From the NCBI RefSeq assembly GCF_964340395.1, contig NC_135549.1, positions 2,600,001 to 2,662,000 of the forward strand: a DNA stretch of 62,000 bases. The letters run 5' to 3'. The DNA is from Glandiceps talaboti (Eukaryota > Hemichordata > Enteropneusta > Spengelidae). The notes beneath the pieces are model-generated. The model was not told the origin of the DNA. It did not search any database and saw only the letters and a list, made by a program, of their open reading frames with translations. Both the position numbers and the translations under genes were made by a program. This document shows, piece by piece, positions 41,200 through 52,771 of this stretch; the stretch's first letter is position 1; the number at the start of each line of letters is the position of its first letter.

Positions 41200-41567
41200 G
41201 AATCCTGTAAAATTCAAATTGAGTTAGGTAGACAGTCTACTCTTAAGATTCTCATAGATGAAAGATTCTGTAAATTTTGTCAAAATATGATAGATGAATT
41301 TCATCATTTAATTCTTTGTTCTCATTATACAAATGCGAGAAAGGCACTTTTTTCTTTGTCATTAAATAATTCAAATCTTCATTCCTTAAATGACAAAAGT
41401 AAATTTTTGCATATTCTGACCTCTGATGATAAACTTCTTGGAAAATTTCTTGTTGATGTAAACAGTCCTTCAGCTGCTGGCTAAAGGATTGAATTGTATT
41501 CACTTTATTTTTGTATGTTATTTTTGTATACTTTACCATGCTTGCTATGGCATGTTGTTATGCAATA
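41200..41567 (+). pseudogene. non-LTR retrotransposon 3' fragment
   Basis: A frame open from 41,200 to the stop near 41,485 encodes the typical tail of LINE ORF2 proteins: LGRQSTLKILIDER, then a zinc-knuckle-like CKFCQNMIDEFHHLILC (C-x2-C-x7-H-x4-C), then a HY..ARKAL segment and a KFLVD end. Just upstream, in another frame, TYRLYKTVLGFEKYL matches the preceding conserved region, so at least one frameshift separates the parts. An AT-rich 3' flank ends in CATGTTGTTATGCAATAAGA and runs straight into a GATT microsatellite, the usual kind of LINE tail. The 5' part, with the catalytic domain, is missing or unrecognisable. Confidence 0.7.
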
Positions 41568-41617
41568 AGATTGATTGATTGACTGATTGATCGATTGATT
41601 GACTGATTGATTGATTG
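41568..41617 (+). repeat. GATT microsatellite (LINE tail)
   Basis: About twelve GATT units with a few GACT and GATC variants directly follow the TGCAATAA end of the LINE fragment. They are best read as its 3' tail. Confidence 0.9.
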
Positions 41618-41910
41618 TATTCTTTTGTTAAATGTCATCTCTCTATATGTACAGGATATAAGCATGTACATTGCACTAGCTGTCAGGACATATTAGTTGT
41701 CTTGTTATAATTTTGCAAAAAGACTGCTGAAATTTACATTATCCTATATTTTCTGTCGTACAATAAACCTTGGTGACCCTAACATTGAGGTCTCCTAGCT
41801 AACTGTAATGTACTGTCAAATATTTATCTTACTAATGTTGCGATGCACAAAGGTATCACAAAGTGGTGACGTATATTTAGTAAAAATATATTAACCTAGG
41901 CATTGACTTG

Positions 41911-42053
41911 CACACTGAATCCTGGTCATAAGAGCTAAGCATTCGCCGTTTTGTGCAACAATTTACTCTAAAACAGAACACATCAAACTGTTTTAGAGTA
42001 AATTGTTGCACAAAATGGCCAATGCTAAGCTCTTATGACCAGGATTCAGTGTG
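41911..42053. mobile_element. 143-bp hairpin element
   Basis: Two arms of about 63-65 bp are nearly perfect inverted copies: the left begins CACACTGAATCCTGGTCATA and the right ends TATGACCAGGATTCAGTGTG. A spacer near AACACATC separates the inner ends. Mismatches are few (GCATTCGCCGTTTT versus AAAATGGCCAATGC). There is no coding content and no clear target duplication. The right arm phrase AATGCTAAGCTCTTATGAC recurs in diverged form at 42,089-42,108 and 43,250-43,269. Confidence 0.8.
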
Positions 42054-42117
42054 TTTCAAACAAGGATTGTGTGTGTCTCAAACACCCAAATGCTAAGCTT
42101 TTATGACAAAGAGTGTA
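42054..42117 (+). repeat. direct repeat copy 1 (CAAACAAGGATTGTGTGTG type)
   Basis: This segment runs on from the hairpin element and is repeated at 43,193-43,278. It includes AAACACCCAAATGCTAAGCT, a decayed form of the hairpin arm. It ends at GAGTGTA, where an ACAT microsatellite starts. Confidence 0.85.
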
Positions 42118-42174
42118 CATACATACATACATACATACATACATACATACATACATACATACATACATACCGGT

Positions 42175-42233
<59 letters not shown>

Positions 42234-42243
42234 TACATATATA
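42117..42243 (+). repeat. ACAT and CA microsatellites
   Basis: An ACAT tract (42,117-42,170) is followed by CGGTGTAC, a CA tract of about 26 dinucleotides (42,177-42,229) and a short ACAT/ATAT end. Open frames through it are meaningless repeats. Confidence 0.97.
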
Positions 42244-42668
42244 CACATTGAATGACATTACAATTAGCTCTTCTATTAGAAAAATGTTCAAATTATTATG
42301 TATATGACTCCTGAAGTGATGTTCTACACATGTTTTGTTGCTTACAGCAGCTCAACTGAGTTATTTTTCAATCCAGTATTTAAACCGTTTTCAAGGCCTC
42401 AGGTTTTCATAGTAGCGAAAGCTCTCAAAAAGTTACATTTCTAAAGAGTCAAAAATTAACTACTTAGTCAGTGCTGCAACATCTCACAGTTATACATGTA
42501 TAAGATGCGTAAATTGTGACGTAAGTGTGATTTGTCAAAATTGACAGTACATGTATATGCATGTTTTTCACAGCTAGCTATACAGGGTATAAACAGTGAT
42601 AGACAGCAGTCTTGATTGCCCAGGATGGACAATGATCAGTTCAGCTATCAGAACTCTCTCAGGTTGTA

Positions 42669-42729
42669 ATCATAGACCTCATACCACTATAGTGGTCAGA
42701 GTATAGACCCCGTGTGTAGGGTCTATGAT
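42669..42729. mobile_element. short foldback with ATCATAGACC ends
   Basis: ATCATAGACC at 42,669 is inverted as GGTCTATGAT at 42,720. Inside lie the palindrome ACCACTATAGTGGT and a second TATAGACC/GGGTCTAT pair. The TAGGGTCTATG word is shared with the palindrome at 60,884-60,930, suggesting one small hairpin family. Confidence 0.5.
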
Positions 42730-43192
42730 GTTAATCTCTATGGCTCCACTGTTACATGTATAAAGTACTACTACTAATCTAAAGACTGTGGCATTCAACC
42801 ATTGGCAAACCTATAGGGAAAGCAATCTGCTGCACTGTTCAAAGGTTTTAGTTAACAGCTGTTTCTTGCTGTCAGCTGGTTATATTATTTATTAAATACA
42901 TCAATAAAGAAATTCTGGTGTTATCAATCTAATAGAACATCTTGTCAGGAAAGCCAAGTTCTTGTGAAATACAGGATGGGGTTGGACGCCACAAGTATTA
43001 GACAAATAAGAAAGAATACACACTATTGGTAACATCTAATATGCAAATGTATTGCTAATAGATTTGCATACAATGTAAACACTCAGCCATCTGGTACACT
43101 GGTAATCTGACGTGATTCACTACCGAACCAATTTATGTACAAGGTAAACACTCGCATACAAAGTAAACAAAATTGACCAGAGGGTGAACCTG

Positions 43193-43278
43193 TCTCAAAC
43201 AAGGATTGTGTGTGTCTCGAACAAGAATTGTGTGTGTCTCAAACACCCAAATGCTAAGCTTTTATGACAAAGAGTGTA
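43193..43278 (+). repeat. direct repeat copy 2
   Basis: This matches 42,054-42,117 but has an extra internal GTGTGTCTCGAACAAGAATT phrase, itself a diverged duplicate. It again ends at GAGTGTA, here followed by TGTATG rather than ACAT. Confidence 0.85.
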
Positions 43279-43556
43279 TGTATGAAAAAATTCAGATGAT
43301 AAGAGATGAATACTTGGCCATTTTATTTAGTTTACAGTCACAGTTAATTAAATTTGATAATCATTCTCTATTGAAGTACATTTTTTCATTTGTTGATGAT
43401 AGTATCTAGCAAGTGTCACAGCTAGATATCTTAGTAATATACTTAATATTTTCAAGACATTGTAAACAGCAGTGTTTCATTTGGTATATTTTCTTGCCAA
43501 TGTCCCTTCTTGTGTACACAGCTTAATTAATAAATACATTAATTAATAAATATGTG

Positions 43557-43621
43557 TGTATGTATGTATGTATGTATGTATGTATGTATGTATGTATGTA
43601 TGTATGTATGTATGTATGTAT
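43557..43621 (+). repeat. TGTA microsatellite
   Basis: About sixteen TGTA units. On the opposite strand this is the same TACA/ACAT motif as at 42,117. Confidence 0.95.
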
Positions 43622-46600
43622 GGGCACGTGTGTATAAGTTTGCATGTGTACAATTATTATGTAGGTGTATGCAGTTAATGTATTTAACATGAGTGACTGT
43701 GAGTGTGTGTTAACAGGAATTACTTTACCCAGTGAAGGGAAACATTTGTCACTGTGGAGTACGTCATAAATGGTGATAATACATCGATCTTCACAGTGCT
43801 GTCTATTATAATCATGACCACTGTACTATATTGTATTAACTGAGCACCTGATGTTGCCACTTCCCCTGGCTGGATAAACTGAATGTTGGCAGCCTAATAC
43901 TGGATATCACTGTCCTTTGAGGCTTAATTATCACCAAACATTTATGAGAAGATGGTTTATGGCAAATGATCACATTTATCCTAAGCAACGTTTCTACTGC
44001 ATGTTAGATAAAATCAGTATATAGCTAACAAGTCTCACAGCTGTTTGCCTCAACAACAAAGTGAACACTGGTTATCAATGCAGCAATCAAAGCCAATATT
44101 GGCAAATGATATATTCATTGATACCATTTGGACAGATTCAGATATAAAGATGTCATGGGCTAGAATATCAGAATATGCTATCTTTCTGAAGTACTAATGA
44201 GATTGCCTATTACGAAATCAGGAAACCAGCTACTAATAGATAACAGTTGCAATTGTTACAGCTTAGCAGCTTTCAATCTTCTGAATCAGTAGGAATTAGC
44301 AATCACCAAACAGACTGTGTGTGTGGAGAGCCGACAATTTCACACTGGTTAAATGTAGTGGAACTGTAATCTTCCAACCATGATGGAGAGATTACAGTTA
44401 AACACATGTGCTTTTTTTATTTGACCCTAAAATTGCTGCTTTTATCTTCACTGTAACTTTTGACTTTTACCGTCATAAATTTCACATGAATAAAGACCAA
44501 CAGCTTCCCTGAAAATCCTTGACACTGTATGCCATTAATTCATCTTAAATGTTAAACCAATTACTATGTGACACTTGACTTGAAATGTTATCTAGTCCAT
44601 CATTATATATTATAATGATATTTAAATGAGAGTTTGATATTCAGTGCTAGGGTAGCACACTTGACAATAAATGTAATTCACTTTTTGATGAATATTTCAT
44701 ATACATACATGTATGTATAGAGCCCTGAGACTTCTCGGCTATCTGCACTCTAACATACTGGTGAATGACACTTTTAAGCTAGTACATCTCTGTCCTATGC
44801 AGTATAATCTTGACAAGGATTTGAATAGTTTAAGTAAGTGAATTCAGAAACTGGGGTTTCATAGGTTACCAGTACATGCTTCAAGCAGGTGATGTATTCA
44901 TTGCTAGCATTTTCTTGTGAGTGTTCCAATAACATACACAGAGGTGAGTGCATGGGTGTACTCATAGTCATAATTTTGGTTGATGTGTTGGCCACTCAAC
45001 AACAAATTTGAAAAAAAAAAAATCTTTAACGATCGACTCAAAACTTTACAGAAGTAAGCTATTATAATCACATTCAGGAATATCCTGTTAGCTAACTTGA
45101 GAGTTAAGGTGCTGGACAGTGTAGCACAGAACAAGACAGGACTGTCCATTATACATATATAACTTCAAGCTGCAATTTCTATCAAGCTTGATGCTCATAT
45201 AATCTTGTATTGAAACTGCAATTGCTGTGACTGTAGGAGTTTGGGCTATTATACTATACATTCCATATTTTTTGTTCTTACAAATGTCTCATGCATGGTA
45301 TACTAAATGGTATATATTTTCTGTTTATGATCATCAGATAATCACACATATGATGTGTCACTTTATTCTTTGCAATCAATATTGCAACATATTATCAAAA
45401 TGTCAATATGAAAATCAAGTTTACAAGACTTTGGCATACTTTTACGGCTGGAATATTACTTCTTGCAAACACAATCAACCATTAATTAACTGGTACAAAT
45501 TGCCTCCAAAAAAGACACGAAATCCCTGTATCATGTAAGTGATCGAAGCTGGGATTGTGTTGTACCTTAACTATTTCCATTGAATGTGTATAATTCAAGG
45601 GTTGTTGTTTTTTATGAAAATAAATGGTCGAGTGATAGATTGCACCTTTTAATCCAAATTAACACACTCACTCACACTCACAGAATTCATTGAAAATCAG
45701 ATAGATCATGTGGTTGTACATTTACTGGAATGAATTGTACCCAGCGTGCAGAAGGTGACACAGAAACTATTGCACAAATTAACAACTACTATATGTACAT
45801 ATTGACAAATTGAATTGAACTAGGGAATGCAGGCAGGCATGAAATTATGTGATGGTAGAAATGAGTTGTCAATTGTTGCAGCACTTTAGTAACATATGCT
45901 GATGGAAAGATCCATTGTACAAAATGTATTTGACAGTGTCATGTAAAAAAGCTACAATGTTTGACTCAGATTGTCAAAGAAGTTCAACTATATGCATGTA
46001 TGTGGTACCATTTCTACCCAAGTACACGTATTATGGTCTCACTATATCATAAGACTTATTGATTTGCTTCTCAATCATTGAATTGACAATTTCAATCCTG
46101 ATACACAAAGATTATATTGTGAATAGGTGCACTCTGCTGAGATATTTTGGGAATCTCAGATTCATTTAAAACGTTGAAGTTTTTGCTGGTAAACTCTGTT
46201 TGACCTACATATCAATGAAAATGATATGTTATATGATGTTGGAAAAAATCCTGTTGGGAGAGAGTCTGCCAACTGAAGGAACATGGACTAATTGACACTG
46301 CTGAGTGACGTCGTGTCTGGTCGGAAAAAGGAAATCAATCAATACAATCATTAATTTATTTCTCTAGCTGATGGCGTTTTGTTCATGGTGGTAAAACTAC
46401 ATGTAAAATCTAACTGAACTCCCTTTAATAGTTTCAGTGTGGAAATGTGACTTGTACTCTAAGCAGGTTTTACCAGATTTCCACATATATCCACCGGTAT
46501 TAGCCTTAGATTCTATGCCCAGAGTTGATTTGGCTATATTAAACTTCAACTTGCAAATGGTTTTATTTTTAAACCTAAAAGTAGATTTTGATTTCAAATA

Positions 46601-48177
46601 GCAATGGGTGTGCCCCCACTAAGCTAGTATAATATTAATCCATCATGAAATCTAGTCATTTGTAATTCAATGGTAATCACCTATGTGTTAAGTTCAAATG
46701 AATTTGCTCTGTGCATTATAGACAGGTACAGATGGGTCAGCAGACAGACAGATGCAACCCAAACTGAAATGTACTGTAGTGGCCCCCTTCAGACTTCACA
46801 CATTGGAGGCTATTACATAATAATAATAAGTCTACTTGTACACAATGACTGTTTTCATAATATGAAAGTTCTAGCAGTCTAAAAAAAATGTATCCACTTT
46901 GCCACAATCTGAACAGTAAACCCAGTTTGCATAATGCTCCTGTGATATAGTGGATTTTGTAGTTTATCAATCATTGCAATAAGTCTAATGACTGACACTA
47001 GTCGATATGAACGTGCATACAAGGTTACACATTCTATTAACAGGAACGGTTAATATTGGGCAGGGTTGATAGGGAGGACCTGGAAGTATATCCCTGACAC
47101 TTTCTATCAAGTGTCAATGTATAAAGTAATATAATTAATTAGATACAACACACATACATCGCAAAGTAACACAGTGTAGTTGGTTGTCTCTTTGTTCTGC
47201 AACCACTCTTCTCTCTTGTCACTTTATCATCTAGATGCTGTGGTTGGTATTCATCAGCAGGAATCGAGTGTAAATTCAATACACATTCATGTTTGTATTA
47301 GATTTGTATCAAAAAGTGTTCATGCAGCACTGATTGTATAAGACTTTCACATACAATGAGGAATCTACGTCATATTCTACAACTTTGACAGTAAACCATA
47401 CATTTATACACACACATGAATAAAAACAGTATTGGTTGATTCATCTTTGTATAAAACTGATAAACCAAAGCTACTGCTGTAAAAATTTCAGATACATGTG
47501 CCACTTATATAGGGCCCACAGTAGCTTGATGTATTGATGTGTTCATCACTTTATGAAGTGGCCATCACAACCAGTAAAAAGAATTTCTGTCAGTAGCTCT
47601 TGATCATATCTTCTTTTATTTGAATGAACATAATTTACCATCACAAGATATCTGTGAGTGTATTTCTTTTCCTACGTCATGTGAAAGACTCCCTGATTGA
47701 AAGAAACCTTTTCTTGTTGACTTCTTTCACATAACCCAATTGGAATTCAATCTACATGTAGTCCATAAATTGACAGTAAGTCTGAAAATAACTCAAACAT
47801 CGTGACTGAAATAATACAGTTGATCAGTTACAATGCAAGTATTTCAACTTACTGCAGTGGTTTTCAAACCCTTAGCAACATTTCTTTGAGAAAAAAAATC
47901 CTCACTTGTCCATCAAAACCTCATAAAGAAACATACATGTGTATAGAGCATCCTTTCCATAACACATTATACACAATATTAAATATAACCACAATAACTG
48001 AATGCTTCTGAAAGACTGAATTCAAAATTAATAAATTTTAGACAAGTAATTCTACACTGCTATCAATAATCATTATTATGTAAGATACAATGATGTATTG
48101 GTTATCATTCAAATTAATGAAATGAAATGGTTATGGTGCCAAATGAATGAATATCTGCATACCTTACTGTCAGATGT

Positions 48178-48191
48178 GGGGGGGGGGGGGG
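48178..48191. repeat. poly-G tract
   Basis: Fourteen consecutive G. It is one of several long G or C homopolymers in the window. Confidence 0.9.
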
Positions 48192-49536
48192 TTCAAGACC
48201 CTCCCCACTGTCAAATGCTTCAAAAACACAGGTTAAAAGGCTAGTGAAAGGACATCCAAGTCTGAGACTCAATAGTAAACTCCCCTTGGGACACAAGCCC
48301 ACCACTACCACCACATTGACATTTTAAAGGCATTGGTTGTTTCCAACTATACTTACCACCATGTGAATTTGTGTGAATGCACTAGCTTATTAACTTCTAT
48401 GTGTTTAGATCTACATGTACTTGGCAAGCCCAGACCTCCCAAAGACTTTGCTGAGTGCACTTCTAACATGTTTGCATGGACTGTGGTCATCAATTCTCCT
48501 GGCCCTCCCCCATCTGCAATTTCTGAAGGCTCCCTTATTACCATCAATGGGCCACAGTTGTTGACACCTTACTGAGTTACATGTGTTCCTCAATGACCAC
48601 TTCCTTAGTAATACTAGTATTATTCATCTACTTTTGTACATATGATATTCTAGGCCAATGTCACATGTATGATAGACAGATCAGGAAATTTGGGAGTGTG
48701 TGTACAAAGAGCACTAGTATTAGCGAAAACCTTGTTCACATCAGAAGACAACCATGTCTATATGAACTAGTATGTCTACCCAAGAATTTCAAGGTTAGAC
48801 AAAGTACTATAATAAAACAAACACATACTTGTATTGTGATTTTGAGTTCATTTTTCATGCGTTATATTCTGCTATTCACAGTATAAATATTGTGATTCTG
48901 GATGATTTATTTATTTACACAGATGATATACATGTATGAGACAATTAATCACAATACTAATGGCCACATACATACATGTACACAACATGGTGCAATCTAG
49001 GCATTCCAGTTGTACATATGTATACAAGAATTCCATGCTACTCTATATGTATGCAATGTTCAACTATATATCTTTCAACATTTTTCATGACTCATATTGT
49101 TATTTTGTCAGTATTCTGCCTCTACCATCTGCTATTTCACTTTATGAGAATGTTCACCCAAGTCGGATCAATTTGAATGAATATTCAAGATGCCAAAGAA
49201 CAATCCAATCCTGTATACATATACATTTGATGTGAGCATATTTACCAGAACTCGGGTCACCAATAAGACCACGTACATGTAGCAGTCTGTATTTATATAT
49301 AGGCTATGATATACTAGTATGCCAATTTTTATTGAGTTACTATTTTCAGTCTGTCTAGATAACTTGTTCTATTGACTGTGGTGTGGTTATATATACAGAC
49401 TAATTTGAATTCTCCAACAAAAACACCCAAAAATGTGACAAACATCTAAAATCTCTCAGTTGGTGTTGTGATATGAACAAACAAACTTAGGTTCTTTTCA
49501 CTTGGTTATTCCCTACCAATTAAAGACTAGTATAGA

Positions 49537-49537
<1 letters not shown>

Positions 49538-49573
<36 letters not shown>
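49538..49573 (+). repeat. 36-base poly-G tract
   Basis: Thirty-six consecutive G in the sequence as given. Such a tract could form G-quadruplex structures and is also a common place for assembly or sequencing length error. Confidence 0.85.
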
Positions 49574-49575
<2 letters not shown>

Positions 49576-52141
49576 TGCAATACCCATGAAGTTTTGAAAA
49601 CAAAGAATTAATTTGTCACTCAAATGTCTCGGAGGACTAGACCATTATGATTTGGTTGTGGTAGTAGGTGTAAAGTCGTAAAAAGGGTTGAATACAAGAT
49701 TACTGTATAATGAAAATATCAACATGAGTATGATGTGATATTAGACAGTAGTCTGGTCTGTTATTATCAGTCAGTCTTCATGTCAACTCTATGCCATTTG
49801 ATAATTACCTCCACACATAGTTTTAACAAAGAATGATATTTTTATTTCATGAAATAGTCAAAGTAATCGCACCAGGGCATCATTAAATACAAAAAAATTC
49901 AATCCTACATTTAAAAAAATAAATGATTACAAAAAAAACAACATACTGCAAATCTAGACATTCTTGCTTCAGAGAATGAAAAATATTGAAATATGTAGTT
50001 TAAAATTTGTCCATACAGTGTGCTACTACTAAGCTCAATAATCTTTACGATCGGGATCAACATCTTACAATGACATGACTTGAAAGCAAAAATGTCTAGC
50101 TTTACAGTATGTTTGTTCTGTGGGTTGACTGTGGGTTTGTTGGTGACTGGCTGACATATCTGGATGGAAGTACAAATCAATATATATTGTAAGTATCTCT
50201 TGTTCCACAAATCTAGATTACAATAAAATATAGAGTGCATTGCAAATGTTTATAAACAAATATAGTTATCTCTTGTGATGAGTAGGTCAGTATAGAGTGA
50301 TGGGTCTAGCCTTGTATTTTCCATCATATCAGGAGCAAAGATGAATACTATAAACTATTCCATGTTAATATCATGCAACTACTGCAAAAGATTTTTTAAA
50401 ATTATTTTTACAGAAAAGACTAGTGGGAGTGGGGGCAGTCTCCTATGGCTTACACTTACACACACAGATTAGCACACACTTTCTTTAGAGTTACACAAAG
50501 GGTTGGTTTTCACGAACCCCTCTTAATGTGACAAATAAATAGTTGAATAGTTGTGATTTTATCAGTGGTGCTTGATTATACAACCGGTAGAGCCACAACA
50601 TTATAATTTACCAAAGTTGTGTTCCATTACTACATGACATCACAAGACAATTCTCCCTGCACAACAGGGACAGCTTTGGGATCAACCTGACCCAAAGATA
50701 TTAAGATCATAGGGAGAACACATGATTGAGTACTTGTATCAATTATGACAGAATTATACCATATCTAGAGTTAAATACTTTTAAAAGATGGACCAATTGA
50801 TTTATTGTGAATCGTGAATTAACACATGTTGTAGCTCTTGGGTTCCCCAGGTTACCACAATTTATACATTTGATTTTCACATGACCACAGGCTCCCCAAA
50901 TGATGTCATTTGCCCCATTGTGTGGCTCCCCCCAGGTGGCATAATTGAACATTGAACATGCCCCTGGAAAGTTCAAAGTAAAATTTCCATCTTTGTAGCT
51001 TTCAGCTCTACAATAACGAAGCATATACCATATGAGAGAACTTTGTTGTCTGATTGAACTGTATTCATTAGGACATTACAGTTACTTACATTAAATCATG
51101 GTGCTAATTTTGTCATCTTCCTTGTTGCACAAATCTATCACACGGTCACCAAATACAAGCATTTGGAAGCTTCTCGGATCGACTGCCAAGCCAATTACAG
51201 GCTTGATAAAAGGAAATGAACAATACAATGCACTCACTACTCAAAGACAGCTATCAATATATATGCATGTATAATATATATATATGTAAGGTATCTATAA
51301 ATATTTAATAAGAAATGCAATACTCTTCAATGTTTTGGTTCATAATACTGTACGTTCTTTTTTCAAGATTAAATTACATTTGATAGAAAAAGGATACTTG
51401 ATGATAAAATTACCCTGTTTGACAAGGCCTCTATGGGCATGAGTAAAAAAAACATGTATAGATAAATAAGACGACATTGCCTTCAAGGAGTGTATAGTTG
51501 CAATACAATATCAAGTTACTTTGAGTTGATTTGCTATGATGAGATTAAAGTAAATTATTCTTGTCTGTCAAAATATTTTACACGAGAGGATCCTCCTTGG
51601 AGGGCTAATACACATTTAGATGATGGAAACCTATGTTGTTTTTTAGTTCTGAGTAATAATATCACAATACCATGAAAAGACTATACGTGTAAGTGTGGTT
51701 AAATTCCTGTGAGATTTCAGTCGTTCTTTGTACAGTAAGAGTTGGCTTGACATGCAAGCACATCTGATAACTGTCAATCAATAAGTATCACAGCATGTCT
51801 CAATTACAATGACTGAAGGTATACTTTACATCAAATTCAACTGCATACTGCAGATGACATACTCAAATCTAGATACAAATTTGATGCAGTTTGCACACAC
51901 TGGTACAGTAAATACAACTGAAATCAGTCAATGTTGTTTAATTTGTATGTTGTCTTAGAAGTCGTCAAAAAGCCAATATTAAATCTATCCACAAAATAAG
52001 CATCACCATTGTCACTTTGTGTGAATGCAGTTTCCATGGTAACAGAAAATCTCTTCATCACTACTGATAACTCTCTAATGATTGCAATTATATCAGCACC
52101 ACACTCTGTTAGCAGTCAGGTAAAATTTAGAGATCATTTAT
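49574..52141. other. non-coding stretch downstream of RD3
   Basis: No separate gene is seen. The part nearest 52,141 should be RD3 3' untranslated sequence on the minus strand, but I cannot place its poly(A) site with confidence. A 93-codon minus frame (50,743-51,024) contains a cysteine-rich phrase (CINCGNLGNPRATTC) but matches no family I know. An AT dinucleotide-rich patch is at about 51,258-51,285. Confidence 0.5.
52030..52043. promoter_or_regulatory. X-box-like site in RD3 3' flank
   Basis: GTTTCCATGGTAAC lies about 100 bp past the RD3 stop codon, probably within its 3' untranslated region or just beyond. One half site (GTTTCC) is weaker than in the other copies. Confidence 0.3.
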
Positions 52142-52771
52142 CTACACTGGCAAATCGTCTGTATTGGCACAAAATTCTGGCAGACTGTTATATCGACTTT
52201 TTGGATGCTGGTGTGAGAATTCCGGTAAGCTTTGCACTCGTCTAGTTTCTATCATTTCGGTGTCATCTGACTGTGCATCATCGTCGTTGCCATTCCCGAA
52301 AGGATAAACTCGTGTATGCAATGACGGTCTTAATTTAGTTAGACTTGCAGTTCTTTTAAGCACCCACTCGCCCATGCTTTCTTCCTTAGGCCGTTCCTGC
52401 AATACATGTTGTATAACTGCTTTAAAGAGAAGGGGAATTTCCTGCACTTGGGGGTCTCTATCTAACACTTCTCGGAACCTTGTGATCACCTTGCCGCTCT
52501 CTTGCGGCTTCACTTTCGTACACAATTCTTCGATCTCAAGTCGTTGTATTTGAGGCATTTCGTAGGCTTTTGGCTGTGTGCTGATAAGCCAACTATAATC
52601 TACATTACTCCTTCTCATTTTATCATCATGTTCCTTCTCTCTAACAACACGTTCGCACTCTCTCATCTGCGTATCGAGCTCCAAGAGGAGCGATTCTGTA
52701 ACGACGACACTCTCGCTTTTCTCGGGAGGACGTCGCTCTTCGCCACCGCGCAACCACGATGTCAGAGGCAT
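52142..52771 (-). CDS. RD3: RD3 family protein (retinal degeneration 3), single coding exon
   Basis: A protein of 209 residues. Vertebrate RD3 binds retinal membrane guanylate cyclases, inhibits them and helps them leave the endoplasmic reticulum for photoreceptor outer segments. Family signs seen here: the N-terminal MPLTSWLRG, a charged coiled-coil-like helix (about residues 21-55), the block NVDYSWLISTQP (56-67), the QIQRLEIEELCTKVKP helix (75-89), TRFREVL (97-103), an EIPLLFKAVIQHVL helix (111-124), and a C-terminal tail. Human RD3 is slightly shorter (195 residues). The start is chosen because MPLTSWL matches the family N-terminus and the context AAG-ATG is good. In vertebrates the coding region is split near codon 99; here it reads straight through. 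The tail carries the SLPEF motif twice (181-185 and 196-200), where vertebrate RD3 has one such motif. The gene lies head to head with BRK1. Because invertebrates may have one gene ancestral to RD3 and RD3L, either name may apply. Confidence 0.93.
   Translation of the reverse strand: MPLTSWLRGGEERRPPEKSESVVVTESLLLELDTQMRECERVVREKEHDDKMRRSNVDYSWLISTQPKAYEMPQIQRLEIEELCTKVKPQESGKVITRFREVLDRDPQVQEIPLLFKAVIQHVLQERPKEESMGEWVLKRTASLTKLRPSLHTRVYPFGNGNDDDAQSDDTEMIETRRVQSLPEFSHQHPKSRYNSLPEFCANTDDLPV

Larger units (their letters stand above)
42244..49537. other. gene-free stretch
   Basis: No gene can be supported. Frames up to 103 codons (45,227-45,538, plus) lack any recognisable domain. Content: a foldback with TCATAGACC arms (42,669-42,729), the second copy of a direct repeat (43,193-43,278), a TGTA microsatellite (43,557-43,621) and a 14-base poly-G tract (48,178-48,191). 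Confidence 0.5.

Noticed and set aside
42046-42307. Open frames of repeated YVCM, THTH and YIHT residues
   Set aside because: They are translations of ACAT and CA microsatellites.
48405-48575. Proline-rich frame with a faint fibronectin III look (GKPRPPKDF, then AWTVV)
   Set aside because: Too short, no further strands of the fold, no clear partner exons; resemblance is too weak to call.
50743-51024. Minus-strand frame with cysteine-rich CINCGNLGNPRATTC
   Set aside because: Cysteine spacing does not fit a known zinc finger and the frame has no other support.
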